From positions 48,477,949 through 48,541,948 of the forward strand of contig OX387182.1 in NCBI GenBank assembly GCA_947561395.2: 64,000 nt of DNA, written 5' to 3'. Both the position numbers and the translations under genes were made by a program. Shown here in pieces: positions 35,870-48,274 of this stretch. This stretch comes from Buxus sempervirens (lineage: Eukaryota > Streptophyta > Magnoliopsida > Buxales > Buxaceae). Positions within the stretch are counted from its first letter, which is position 1. Each line of letters begins with the position of its first letter. The notes below the pieces were generated by a model. The model was not told the origin of the DNA. It searched no databases and saw only the letters and a program-made list of their open reading frames with translations.

Positions 35870-36022
35870 ATGCCCTAATTTCTAATTAAGTGTTTGAGAA
35901 CACTTCCTCTTGTCTTGATCGTATAGAACAAGAGAGAGAGTTGTGGGAGCTTGCTTCAAAGCTTCAAGAAGAAGGAGAAGAAGAGGAGAGCTTGAAGAGA
36001 AGTTGTGCTTCTCCATTAACAA

Positions 36023-38162
36023 GTAAGTAGCAAACCCTTCCAATTAAACAAAATGAATTACCAAAATTCGTATTCTCTCTCTAGGGTTTGTGTTATTTGA
36101 AGAAATGATCTTGCATGATTGCTATTTGTTTCTAAAATTCGTAGGTTTTGATTGTATAATTCTCTTGCTTAGTTTCCTAATGATTTGCCATGGATTTACA
36201 ACCTATATTGATTATATTTCAGATTAGGGTTTAAGATTTGTGTTCATGTGGATTTGGGATGAATCTTTGTTTTGGAAAGTGTTTTAAAGTATGTTGGGAT
36301 GTTTTATGATCATCCATTTTGATGTTGGAAAGGTTATAAAGGATTTACATGAGTTTTGTGTTGAAAATAGTCAAAATATTTCAAAATCCCGACCCTGCGA
36401 TTAATCCTGAAAGTTGGCGATTAATCCTGAGCCAAACCCCTAAAAACTAGCCTCTGTTATCTTAAATCGCGAATCAGGATTAACCTGGGCGATTAATCTA
36501 AAGCCTTAGCGCACGAATGTTCAACTTCAGCGCACGCGCGTCAACCTTGTTATAAACCTGAGCGCGCGCACCTTAAGCCTCAACGCCCGAACCTTGAAGC
36601 TCAACGCAGCGCGTCAACCTCGTTATAAACCTGAGCGCGCGCACCTTAAGCCTCAACGCCCGCACGTCCAACCTCAACGTCCGCGCGTTGAACCTTATTT
36701 TTGAGAACTCTTCACCCTCTTTCTCTCCAACCCTTTCCCAAACAACCCAAGCCTCTTGTACAACACCCTTATTTCCATGGAAGACATTTAAGTAAATGTC
36801 CTGTGTATTTATTGCTCCATTTACTTAAGTTTTTATCTATAAATAAGGTTTTACCCCCCATTTGGAACCAATAAAAATACTCCCAAGGCCCAATTCCCAA
36901 CCAATAAAAAGTCAACTTTCCAGTTCATGCCTAAATTTCCGATTTTCCCGATTTTCAAAAAGGGCCACTTTTTGAGTTTGATATCCAAATGAGTGATTCA
37001 GAAGCCCAGAAAATTCTAGATGATTTGTATACCCTCCAATAGACTACAACCAGAAATTGAGCCCCAAACTCCTTGTAGATTTGTCTAGAAAAATTCGACA
37101 CCGAAAAGTCAACGTTTTCAACCAGACTTAGAATATTTTTTGAGGTCCAAAACTTTTTGTCTCGGAATCCATTGAATTTTGGTATGGTGACTTATTTGGG
37201 ATTTTTAAGATCAATCCACTCATCAAAAATGTGTTTTGAGGATTTTATGTTCTTCGTTTTGATCTGGCTTGGATTTATGAAAGCGAAGTTGAAAAACTCT
37301 TATATGATTTGACAAGGCTTTGGCCTATGGTTTTATTGGCAGTGGATGGGGAATTCCACTTGCCGTTGGTATGGACTGGTAGTGGATGGGGAATTCCACT
37401 TGGTCTCGGTTGATATAATGGTGGATGGGGAATTCCACTTGGCCTCGGTTGATTTAATAGTGGATGTGGAATTCCACTTGACTTTGGTTTAAGCATTGGT
37501 TTTACTCCTTGATTTGATTGGTTTGGTTTAAATTGTGAGTCGTTTAATTGGACGTTGTTCTTGGTGTGGATCCACAGTGAGTCTAATTAGTGTGTTGGTA
37601 TTGGCTTGTTAGCTTTAATTGCCTTATCCATATAGCATTCCACTGTGGGGAATCAGTGAGGCCTTCTCGGGGAACAGAGGGCTGTAGCAACCCCCGGTCG
37701 CGGGGAACCGGCGGGAGTCCATGCGATTCATCGAGCAGTGGGTGGGGAATCCCACTTAGTCTGGATCCTTGGTTAGGTTGACTACTTGCCAGCCCATACG
37801 TGGGTACTCCGCTTGCTGAGATGTCCCTAGCTAGGCTTCTCTCTGTAAGTCGTGTAGGTGGCAATGGATACTGGTCATTAATCTAATTTACAGACATACT
37901 AACCACGAGTCCTAATATGACATGTTTACAGTATTTGATCGTATTTGTTGATTTGATTACCTGAGTTACTTGATTGAGATATTTGGATTGGAATTTCTTT
38001 TATATCCGATTGAACTGTTTTGGTTTGCATTTAGTACTATATAATTGTGAATATTATCATGATGTTATAAAAATTGCATAAACTGTTTCTCTACATGCAT
38101 GTTTGCTGCTTACTGGGACTTTAAGTCTCACGTGTGTTTTGTTTTACCGGATTTGTTTTCAG
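36023..38162 (+). other. Candidate intron inside the family 1 LTR
   Basis: The donor GTAAGTAGCA at 36023 and the acceptor GTTTTCAG ending at 38162 bound 2,140 bp that hold all the internal repeats. In the minus-strand copy the equivalent pair bounds 41717-39633 (2,085 bp). The signals are the best-conserved short words in otherwise diverged LTR middles. Splicing itself is inference. Confidence 0.5.
37339..37760. repeat. Tandem repeat GTGGATGGGGAATTCCAC, about five copies
   Basis: Four copies about 40-50 bp apart (37339-37475), separated by TTGGNNTCGGTTGAT-like spacers, plus one near 37738. Each unit has GTGG/CCAC arms. In other family 1 LTRs the same area is filled by the unrelated 'tgtactcggagatgcc' repeat. 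Confidence 0.85.
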
Positions 38163-38838
38163 ATCCACTTGGTGAGCCGCGTACCGGGGCAGTTATTGAG
38201 GGTGAGCTTGAGTAAAGGCTAGAGGGCTACCATTTCTACCTGTAGTAGGGTTCTTATTATGATGATGCATTTTGTCTTGGGGATTGTATATGAGATGTAA
38301 ATATTATTTTTGGACCTATACTCTTGGAAGAATCTTTTGTACTTATCTGTATATTTTGGGAAGATCATTGTGAATGGTTAGTTGCCTTAGTTGTATTTTG
38401 TTCACATGTATATCATGTTTTGGAGATTATAGTACAGATGATCTTTTGATTATATGGAAAATTTTTATTCCATGTTTCTTTAGTCATGCACTCTGATAAT
38501 TACATTGTAATTGCCCAGGAAATTGTGTTTATCAGGTTCTATTGGGCCTATAAGTAGGTCTCGGGTACGGGTTGGTGCTGTGATAGGGCAGACCCGGATC
38601 TGGGGCGCTACACAAGACTTTTCAAATTGTTTCTAGAGAATTATAAGGATATTTTTAGGGAAATCATATTCTCAAGACTCAACAAATTTAATAAAATATG
38701 AGGAACTTTTGGACATTTTGGAGCAATTAAAATTTACATTGTACCATCTACTCAAGATGGTATCATACCAAAAAAAAATTGAGTTGGAAACCTTAGATGG
38801 TACTATTGCCTACAAAAAAAGTTCAATAGTTACATATA

Positions 38839-39358
38839 GGCTGCGTTTGGCATTGCTTTTGCTTATTGCTTCAAAAAGCAAAATTGTTTGGTTCACATTT
38901 GCTTTTGCTACACAAAAGCAAAAAGCACTTTTGGTAATATTAAAAGCATAAAAATTGCTTCTTGGTTCATATTAACAGTCTTTACCCAATTACACATGCT
39001 TAGATAAGTTTTCCAATTTAAAGCATAATACAAAACTAGTTACTAAAACACAAGTCATTAAGGAAATATAAAAACTTCAAATGTTTCATCAAACTAACAT
39101 TCACCATCGTGTCAATCCATGTGCACTAGCTAATCTATGGGTAATTGAATCTCTAAGTTCTGACATTTCCCGTCGAGATCTAGCAAATACATCTATCTCT
39201 ATAGGTTGTGAACTATAACCTGCTTGCTCATCCTCAACAACCATCTCTTCATCCGCATATTCTGCAAAAAAAATTATCTGCAGTTTCTTGCATTCTAATA
39301 AAATTGTGTAAAGCACAATATGCAATAACTATGCAATGTTGCTTCAGAAGAGAATATC
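38839..39358 (-). mobile_element. 3' remnant of a PIF/Harbinger transposon, cut by an LTR
   Basis: The candidate terminal repeat GGCTGCGTTTGGCATTGC starts at 38839. It is followed by AAGCAAAA/TTTTGCTT subterminal repeats and then the transposase C-terminus on the minus strand. The element is interrupted at 39359, where the minus-strand LTR begins; its other part lies beyond the nest, outside the window. The three-base target duplication expected for Harbinger could not be confirmed. Confidence 0.7.
39101..39358 (-). pseudogene. PIF/Harbinger transposase C-terminus, frameshifted
   Basis: Minus strand: HCIVIAYCALHNFIRM, the well-known 'ALHNFI' segment near the end of the Harbinger DDE nuclease domain, then QETADNFF. 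A run of eight T (complement, near 39266-39273) shifts the frame by one. The continuation in the next frame, AEYADEEMVVEDEQAG to SRREMSELRDSITHRLASAH, matches the usual transposase tail (M-x-x-L-R-D-x-I). Upstream coding sequence is cut off by the LTR insertion at 39359. Confidence 0.85.
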
Positions 39359-39408
39359 TGTAACGCCCTGGATCCGAGTTACTTAGTGAAACCGTAACTC
39401 ATCTCCGA

Positions 39409-42400
39409 TGTAACGCCTCGGATCCGAGTTACGTAATAAAATCGTAACTTATTTCCGAAGGGTTAATTTTTCACACAGGATTGATATATCAGAGTAAAGA
39501 AAAACATGAAAGAAACCGATCCATAAAATCAGAGCCAACTAAAATCCAACTCAATATATTTTATCATATCTCAGAGACTGAAATCACATAATCCAGGCAT
39601 CTACCCTCCATTATCATTCTCTCCATGAGCAGCTGAAAACAAAACAAAGCAAAACGAAATGAAATACAAATATCCCAGCAAGTAGCACATGCATGCTCAA
39701 ATACATTTTCATAGTTATAAAACATGAATCAATTATAAAACATACAGTAGTGATGATAACACTGATAATCCGAATAATCCAATGCTAATCCAGTGATCAA
39801 ATATGATACAAACTCATATATGCCATCATGTACTCAAATTAGTAGTATCGATATCAATTCACGTGAATAACCATAAAACCAAGTATAACCATGTAACAAC
39901 GTGTCGATGAAACCAATATTCCAAAAACAACCCAAATAGATATATCTCCGATCATAACAAGTGTCAACATAGACAATAGCCACATCATGGTCAAGTCCAC
40001 GCCTCCATGTGTATATCCAGCCTACTCAGGGTTTCGGATATTGAAATGACAGTCTACTCTAGGTTTCGTCATCCAATGCCAGCAGACTTCGGGTTTCAGT
40101 ATTGACAACACCAGACTACTCATAGTGTCAGTGCTGCTCTACATCGGCGGTGGAGATACAAATACCAATAAACCAAATACGGTAATAAACAAGTACTGAT
40201 AAACCAGCTGACAAAACATCTCGTGTCAAATCAAGTCTCAACATAGGCCAATGTCATGTAGTTCATTTTAATTGGTTAATTAGCATGTCGGAGCGACATC
40301 CACACCTCCATGTACACAGTCCGGTCTACTCAAAGTCCCGGTACTTTGAAATGACGGCCTACTCAAGGTTTCATCACCCAATGCCGGCCTACTCTGGGTT
40401 TCGGCATTGACAACCCGATCTACTCTGAGTTTCGGGTTGCTCTACACCAGTTGTGGTAACACTCATGGCCATGCAATTACAGCAATAAAGTCAACACATC
40501 ACATTACTAAGCTTAAGTCATGGATCCAAGGCAAGCTAGACTAAAGAGCTTATAACCAAATTAGCAAGAAATCAAATGAGTTCAATTCAAAACCATGGGT
40601 CAATCTTGACCAAATCTACTCCATCATAGAGGATCACAAGTTCATGCTTTTCAAGGCGAATAATATTTTCAAACCAGATTGTATAACAAATCATTCATGA
40701 TAATAAACCAATATTTCAAATCTGAAGAAAATAACTCACCAAACAAATTCCATGCAAGTACCAATCAAATCCGATATAAAACAAAGTGATTCAAATATAG
40801 TGCAAAACACCAATTTTCCAAATCTGACCAGAACCTATAATCTCAAAGAATTATTTACTTTTAACTTGTTGGGTATGAGAGTTACACAAGTAGAAGTTTC
40901 TTAGATTCCCTTCAAGTTACATAGAAAACATATTATCCTTTTAGAACCCAAAATGTACTAATTTGGAGGAATTGGTGGACACTTATTTAATATGAACTCT
41001 TTTTTTTTTTATAATTGGCTTTTAGAGACACCTTAAGAATGATCTTAGAGAGATGTTACAAGTGCTGGAATCGAAATAAACTCATCCAATAATGATTTCG
41101 AACCAAAAGTCTTTCTAGAATCTAGTTTAGTAGAATGTGCGCAAACTCTTCATTAAATTGAATTCTAATATAATTCATATCCAAGTACTTCCTAAATACC
41201 TAAATCTTATTTTTACATAGGTTGGATTTGATTAAAAACAATTCCATAGTTGAAATCACCTCAAAATGGAAAAATCAAGATTTTCTGACATGGGCGCTCA
41301 ACATGGCGCTCGAGCGTCCTGTTGGGCACTCAACTTGTCTGGAAAGTTGAACTTTCGGGTTCTGAGATTTTAGGAAAACACAGGCTGGGCCCCTAGGATC
41401 ACGCTCAAGCTCCATTGCAGGCGCTAGGCCAAATTTTTAGGTCGTGAACAGAAATGTGAAATTTTTGAGTTTTCGAAAATTGAACTACCAAAACCTAATT
41501 TAATCACTTTAAAACCATGCATACATCTTTTAAATCATTAATAGAAGCTTTCTAATTGATTCAACAACAATTAATCATGGTTTTTAAATTAGATCTATGA
41601 TTTCTCTTCAAATAGCTCAACATCACCCAAATATGAGTTTCAAACATTCAATCTCGAATTCAGTGCATTAAATCGACAAAATCCAGAACGAATTGGTTTA
41701 GGAGGGTGCTACTTACCACTAGGAAGATTAGATCTGTTCCTGGAAAGTCTGAATCTCCAGATCTCCTTCTCCACAATCAAATCTCTCCTTTATCTACTGA
41801 AATTCTGAAAATTACAAGGAACAATTCCAGATCTGATTAGATTTGACCAAAGCCTTATCAATTCACTGTAATACACATAAATCAAAGATTAATCACCTCT
41901 TACCTGGTTCCTTTTTGAATCTGGACGAAAATCCTCATTGTTCTTTAGTTGAAATCAGATTTCCAAGCTGAATTCTCCTCTAATTCTTCTCAACAGCAGT
42001 TGGCCATGAAATCTCCTTCTCTTCTCTTCAGATCTCCTCCTCATATCTCCTTCCAGCTGTTGTTTCCAGATTCTTCTAGTGAATTCCTCAAAAATTCTCC
42101 CAACTAACCAAACTAACTAACTACCCTTCTCTATTTATACTTAAGTGTTTGCCGCCCATCCTCCTTTTAAAACACCAAATGACTTGCTATAATGCCACTC
42201 TAGCAACCTTCTCTACGTATTCAAGACCCTATCATAAATAAAACACTTGATTAACTATTTCTTATTAGCATTATGGAATTATATTAATTATTTACCTCAT
42301 TTAAGTAATTCCTCCCTTAATTTTCTAGAATTTACATAAATATCCTCCGATTCTTCTTCTTGAAATTACCACCAATAATAATAATAAATATTACTAAATT

Positions 42401-42435
42401 TCTAAATTTATTAATAAAAAATTTAGGGTTTTACA
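39409..42435 (-). mobile_element. Solo LTR, family 1, 3,027 bp, target duplication TCCGA
   Basis: The plus-strand view begins TGTAACGCCTCGG and ends GGGTTTTACA, with exact TCCGA at 39404-39408 and 42436-42440. In sense (minus) it has TATAAATAG (42139-42131), donor GTAAGTAGCA (G at 41717), CpG-rich 'ggcgctc' motifs (41281-41430), and the 'aaaccctgagtaggcc' repeat (inverse at 40010-40440). Acceptor TTTTCAG has its AG at 39634-39633. No internal domain. Confidence 0.9.
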
Positions 42436-44109
42436 TCCGAACAGTTAGTTAATCCACAGGATCTATATATCAGGGTGAAGGAAAACATATTAAAGCAATC
42501 AACTACATAATCAGAGTCATCGATATTCCCAAACTTAAAACAAAAGTATCATATCTCAAGTCTAAACTAACATGATCCGAACCTCTACCCACTGTGTCTT
42601 CCTCTTCGAGATCTGAAAACAAAATAAAACCAAATGAGATATGAATATCCCAGCAAGTAGCACATGCATGTTCAAATACATATTATTCAGTTCTAAAACA
42701 TGAATCAGTTATAAAACATATAACAATGACGATAACACGAATAATTCGAATAATATAACAAATATCCATACATTAATATGAGATAAACTAGTAGAATCCA
42801 TCATGTAAACCAAACAATATTATATATGTATATCAAAACAATAATAATAATGAAATTTGACTATTTTGAGAGGTTAAGACCTAGCTCCAAACAATCCAGT
42901 CTAAGAACAACTACAACATCTCAGAAATCCATATCATCACCCTCATGGTGGAAACACACAAGACCTCACCTCATGGTGGAAACGGAGTTGCTACAGCCAA
43001 TCCCTCATGGAAAGCCTCTCCATCATGGAGGAAACGTATTAAGGAGATTGTGCGCGCGTGGGAAACGCGGCACGGGGTAAATCGGAGTCGCCACCGCCTG
43101 ATGGGGTGCAGGCGGACACCTGGGTGCCTAATCCTGTCTAATTAGGGCTCTTTTGGTCTGCGGCTTGAGATTCTAAGTCTTGGTTCTCGGTTGCGGGCTG
43201 GGGAAGTCCATAGACACCCCAATCCACCCCGTCGGATGACGGGTCCCGTGGGTTCCCTGATTTGAGTCAGCTTTTCTAATTGGTCTTCACCCGATTCCTA
43301 GACCAGCATGCGATTGAATTAAGTCTTTGTAGGACCACCTGAGTGGTGTGGGTCCCTTTAGTTGATTTTATCTTGATTAATTTAGATAACCTGAGTCTGC
43401 TTGGGTGGGCCCCCTTTGGAAGGCCCACGGTGTCCTTGGTGGGCCTGGAGAGGCCCGTGTACCCTTGGTGGGCCTGGAGAGGCCCGTGTACCCTTGGTGG
43501 GCCTCCGTCTAGCCTAGGAGGCCCTGTGGGCTTTGGATAATGAGTTGGTTTTTATTAAGGTTTTAAGTTTGAAGCTTTAAGTATTTTCCATACAAGCGGT
43601 GGGCCGGATTGGTTTGTGGGCCCCTTAGGGTGGCCAAAAAATTTTATATTCATCTTATTTTAATTTGTCAAAGCGGGCTGGTCATTGGGCTTGGGGCCCA
43701 TGATCCAGGCCTCGGGCATTGAAAGCCCAGCTCTTGGGAAATTAGGGCTTGCACCCTAACTTGGTTCAGTTGGCGGGCTTTAGCGGGCCCGACAGGCCCT
43801 AGCCCTTGGTCTCGGCCAACCCAGGCAATTCATGCAATTATTTCACATAGCAAGGTTCGGGTGGGCCGCATTGGGTTTGGCCCAACCGGTTCAATTAATT
43901 CATTTTTACTTCAACTTGTTTAATTGCATGCTTTAGGGTTCATTGGACTTGGTGGGCCCCGTTGGAAGGCCCACGGGTGTGCCAAGTTGGACCGGCGGTC
44001 CAAGTCCCAACTTGGGTTTCCGGGTGGCCTGGAAACCCTATCGGTTTATCTGGTTTGGTTCAAAACACTCCCAAATTCGGTAAGACATCAAGAAAACACA
44101 AAAAGCACA

Positions 44110-44270
44110 TTTCTGTGTGTATCCGGCAACTCAGGCCGGATACACTTAGTCTGCAGGTGATCCGGCCAGAGTGGCCGGATACACAGGGGCCATGGGTTAT
44201 CCGGCCTGAGTGACCGGACACACCCAGGCCTCAGGTGATCCGGCCTGAGTTGCCGGATCACCCTGGAATG
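44110..44270. repeat. Palindrome array GTATCCGG...CCGGATAC, downstream set
   Basis: Four hairpins with arms GTATCCGG or GATCCGG and CCGGATAC or CCGGATC, and ~8-10 nt loops such as CAACTCAGG and CCAGAGTGG. The same hairpin type recurs at 45284-45540 in the same LTR. Confidence 0.9.
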
Positions 44271-45283
44271 GTCTTTTTTGGGTGTTTTGCCATTCGGGGT
44301 GTTTCCAGGGGTCCCTAAGGTCTTCTGCTAGTCAGGGGGGGCCTCGGGCAGGCCCGCCTGGGTTCAAATTTGGTGGAGAAGCCTTACGTGGCCTCTCTTA
44401 TTGGCTTCTTAACAAAGGCAAATGGGGAGCGGGGAGCCTAGGCGTGTGCCCGTGCACACCATGTGATGGCTAACGGCCTATATGCAAAGGGGCCTAGCAG
44501 GGCAATAGTAGGCGTGTGAAGTTGTGCATATGTGCATGTGAACAAGAACGATCAACTAACACATGTGCTCATGAAGCAAGAGAAAAAAACAAACAATAAG
44601 ACTAACATGCATCACCTAAGACACTTCGAATGACCGAGTTCCTACACTCATAACCCTGGCATACAAATACCTACAGAAGGGAAAGGAGGGGGGATTACGT
44701 GAGGGGTACATTGGATGAACTTTAGAGGGAACAGGCTCCCTTTCAAAGCAAGCACACATAGACCCAAGCAATGGCCGAAAATGGAGCCTCCAAAACCTCT
44801 CCCCCTCTCCTAAGGTCGTGCATGGGGTCTCCATTACCCTTGGAGACCACCATGCTACCAAGGGGTGGAGGAGAAACGCATGCAGACATTCTTTAAAACA
44901 GATGTGAGCTTGGTAAAGAAGAAATGCACAGAATTATCATGGAAAACTCTCTCTTTGACATATGTCTAACAAAATGTACCAAGGAGTCTCACCTGATGAT
45001 CTCCAGACGCTTAGGCAATGTGGGAACTCCTCCTGGAGGTGAGGTAGTGGCTGCAGCCTCCTCCTTTGCAGCACCAATAGCAGCAACCTCTCTTGGTCTT
45101 TGTAGGAAAGTGGGGAGGAAGAAGAAAACCAAGGGTTGAATGGCCTTGGGATGGGGTAGGAGGGTTATGGAGGGTAAAAGGAGTGGATGTGCAGGTGGGA
45201 AGAGGTGGGAGGAGCAAGCTCAAGATAGCCAAAAATCAGCCAGCCCCGGAAATGAGCTGCTGGTTTGCTTTTTATAGACAATT

Positions 45284-45540
45284 TAACGTATCCGGCAACT
45301 CAGGCCGGATACACTATAACCACTGTGTATCCGGTCTTGAAGACCGGATACACTAAGCTTCCTTTGTATCCGGTCTTCAACACCGGATACAAACAAAATG
45401 ATTTCAAAAATTAAATGCCGCCGCGAATTTGTCGGGCGATCGGCGCAAATCTCGCGCGCGAATCTGATTGTATCCGGCCTTCAAGTCCGGTCATGAAGGG
45501 AAGCAGTGTATCCGGTATATGTGACCGGATACAAATCGAA
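45284..45540. repeat. Palindrome array GTATCCGG...CCGGATAC, U3 set
   Basis: At least five hairpins with the same arms as at 44110-44270 and varied loops (CAACTCAGG, TCTTGAAGA, TCTTCAACA, TATATGTGA). It lies immediately upstream, in LTR sense, of the TATA box at 45276-45268. A related set is at 54268-54420 in another family 2 LTR. Confidence 0.9.
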
Positions 45541-48029
45541 AAATTACGGATTTGCCCTTCGACTTGACCGATTCGACCGATTTGACCCTTTTTGATATCT
45601 ACGGATCGCCCCGTACGAATTCTTGATATTAAGATTTAGTCCCTGAGATATTTTGCTGCGTTGGCCGCCACGTGGGCAGTTCTTGCGCCACGTGTGCAGT
45701 TTCTGGCTTTTGCTACTCGGAAACTTCGACAGATCATATCTCCTTCATCCGAACTCCGATTTGAGCAAACTCAATTGTGTTAAACTCGTATCGGAGCCCT
45801 CTATTTAATGACATGGGGCTAAGTACTTGGCACGGACTCCGAGAAAAAGTCAACTTTTGGCATTCCCTTAAGTTTGACCGCCCTTAGAACCTTCATCCGA
45901 ACTCCGATTCCTGCAAACCCAGTTGCGCTGGAACCGTGTCGGGATTCTCTATCCATTGGGCTAAAGTGAGGTATTCGGCACGAAAATCGAGGAAAAGTCA
46001 ACTCTTGGCTTTTCCTTAAGTTTGACCGCCCGCAGAACCTTCATCCGGACTCCGATTCCTGCAAACCCAGTTGTGCTGGAACCGTGTCGGGATGCTTTAT
46101 CCAACGGGATAGATCAAGGTGGCCGAATTTTATCTGATTAACAGGTCAACTTTCCACCCCTCAGGGTTTGACTTCTTGACCGGGTTTTTACATTTTCTGG
46201 CTTTTTGGGAGCGCAAAAATGAGGTGCTTACAGAGACTAGCCTTAATCCAAACAAAACAGACAGACTTCATTTACTAGTCAAATCAATCTTATTGATTAG
46301 AAATCAATAAGTCACAATAGGACTCATGAAATAAGACTGCCTTTAACTGAGGTAATATCGATGTCCACTATGCCACCTCCGGGCTTATGTGTGAAGCCGA
46401 GTACACGATCATCGTCTTATTGCGGGAGAACCCAACTAGTACAGCTAAGGGTTGGCATGTACTAACTAGTCATAGTCCGAGTACACGATAAAATGAGGGA
46501 AAGCCGCAGCCCACCAGTACAGCGAAAGCCTCATCGAGTACCACGATGGAAAGGCGTGCGTGAACAAAAAATTGCCACTAGCAAAGAACAATCTTTCCCA
46601 CTATCTAACTTCTAAATGGATCCACATCGAGTTATGTCAACTAGACTCGAAAACACAAAATCAAGTATGATGTCTAGCAAGCACAACTCGTCTCAAACAT
46701 AATCATCTCATTCCTAGTACACGGAGGATCTCTGAGTACACAGAGGTATCATCATCCCAAGTATATGGGGCATCCCCGAGTACATGGAGGAATTCAGAAT
46801 CAGAAACCAAATCTCAATCTCAAGTTAATTATAAATCCTAAATTCCTTGATACATCACACAATGGTTTAAGACAATGCAAGTTCTTCCATAAAATCAATT
46901 TATTCCAAAAATGGAGAATTATATAGTCAAGTATTTAATAAAATACTTTTATTGTAAAATTACCTTTGTAAACACCATAAGTTTGATCTCAGTGATATAC
47001 TACAAGTGACGGAATCAAAATAAAATAATTATTTTGTAATTTATAACCAAATATCTTTAATAACCTCATTCTTGTAAAATATGCACAAATTCTTTATTAA
47101 AATGAATTTCAACTTAATTATAGAGGAAAAACCTTTTAAACTACTCAACCTTACTTGTACACTCATTGGATTTTATTAAAAGAAGTTTTAAAATAAAATC
47201 TGCTCAAACTCAACAATTATTCCAATTTATATAGTGGGTGCTTGACACATTGCTCAAGCAATGTGATGGGTGCCCCCTGTGCGCACCTGTTTTCACACGG
47301 GCGAGGTGCATGCGGGAATGCGTGCCTCGGAACATTCGGAGTCTGCACTGCCTGATGAGGTTCAGGCAGAAACCAGGGTACCTATTCAGTCTAATTTGAT
47401 TGGTTTGCGGCTTTTTAGAGACTCTGGCTAAGTTCTTGGTTACGTCCGGGGAAGTCCGAAGACACGCTGGCCCGCCCCATCGGTTTGACAAGTCCCCTCG
47501 GGTCTCCCTGATTCGAGTCAACTTGGTCTCACTCAACTTCTTAAGCCAGCATGCTTGTTTATTAAGTCTGAACGGGGACCACTGAAGGTGTAGGTCCCCT
47601 TTAGCTTGATTTTATCTTTATTTATTTATTTGATCTGGGTCGGACATGGGCCCCATTAGATTCCATGTTGGGCTTAAATCAAGCCCAAGGCCCATTAGGG
47701 TTATTGAGTAACCCTTTTTGGATTTGGTTATTTGACTTTGGATTTAATTAAATATTTACAAAATTAGTGGGTTAAAACTTTTAGGGCCCAATGGGCTTGG
47801 ATATGGCCCATGGGTAATTATTCGAATGGCCTCAGACCCATTATCGAAATGGGCCTCGGTTTGGGCCGGATTGGGTGTGGGACATGTTGGAAGCCCACAA
47901 AGCATTATTGGGCCCAAGTCTAAAAAAAGGGCTTTGGTTGACCCAAAAGCCCAACTAGTTCAGCTTACATCAAATCCGGTCGGATAAGGTCCAACCGGGT
48001 CTAAAAATGCCCTTTTAAATAATCACAGA

Positions 48030-48150
48030 GCTTGACCGCACATGCATTGCAGTCTGAGCAGAACCGCAGAGCAAATGCGGTTCAGGCATGACCGCATATG
48101 AAATGTAGTCAAGCCCGAACCGCACTGAATATGCGGTTCGGCTTGGAATT
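48030..48150. repeat. Palindrome array GACCGCA...TGCGGTC, downstream set
   Basis: Hairpin arms of the ACCGCA and TGCGGT type with short loops, partly decayed (GACCGCACATGCATTGCAGTC, GACCGCATATGAAATGTAGTC are single-change variants). This matches the hairpin type at 58489-58700 in the same interrupted LTR. Confidence 0.8.
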
Positions 48151-48274
48151 CAAAAAAGGGGGCCGAAATCTTTGCATGGAACCTACTCGTCTGCCTCCCA
48201 TTGGTCTACGCGACCTATTTTGAGCTTCATGCCAAACTTTCAAGGGTGTTCACCAGCTACTGTGAGTTCCAGAG

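Larger units (their letters stand above)
34544..38612 (+). mobile_element. Solo LTR, family 1, 4,069 bp, target duplication CAAGA
   Basis: Starts TGTAAAACCCCGACCC and ends ATCTGGGGCGCTACA, with exact CAAGA copies at 34539-34543 and 38613-38617. No PBS, gag or pol lies on either side, so it is a solo LTR. Order inside: a ~1 kb array of GGTACC-containing repeats (34800-35795); TATAAAAGG (35861-35869); a purine-rich leader; splice-donor motif GTAAGTAGCA (36023); CpG-rich inverted motifs (36390-36700); the TAAGTAAATGTCCTGTGTAT block (36790); a GTGGATGGGGAATTCCAC repeat (37339-37760); and TTTTCAG acceptor motif (AG 38161-38162). The U3 is about 1 kb longer than in sister copies because of the GGTACC array. 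Confidence 0.92.
43049..46232 (-). mobile_element. Solo LTR, family 2, 3,184 bp, target duplication GAGAT/GAGAC
   Basis: Sense is minus: starts TGTAAGCACCTC at 46232 and ends ...CACGCGCGCACA at 43049. The duplications GAGAT (43044-43048) and GAGAC (46233-46237) differ by one transition. In sense order: ~145-bp direct repeats with CATCCGAACTCCGATT (46180-45720), palindrome array (45540-45284), TATAAAAAG (45276-45268), donor CAG|GTGAG (GT at 44992-44991), a second palindrome array of the same type (44270-44110), a 'ggcccaccaagg' rich block (43500-43420), and the terminal GGCGACTCCGATT block (43084). No gag/pol. Confidence 0.85.

Noticed and set aside
43924..44213. ORFs rich in Gly, Pro and Trp in the 43-44 kb LTR
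   Set aside because: They read through GGCCC-rich and CCGG-palindrome LTR sequence with no conserved domain.
47278..48274. Independent solo LTR separate from 57861-59255
   Set aside because: Both pieces lack one end, are in the same orientation, carry the same GACCGCA hairpin type, and abut insertions with their own target duplications. One interrupted LTR explains them better.
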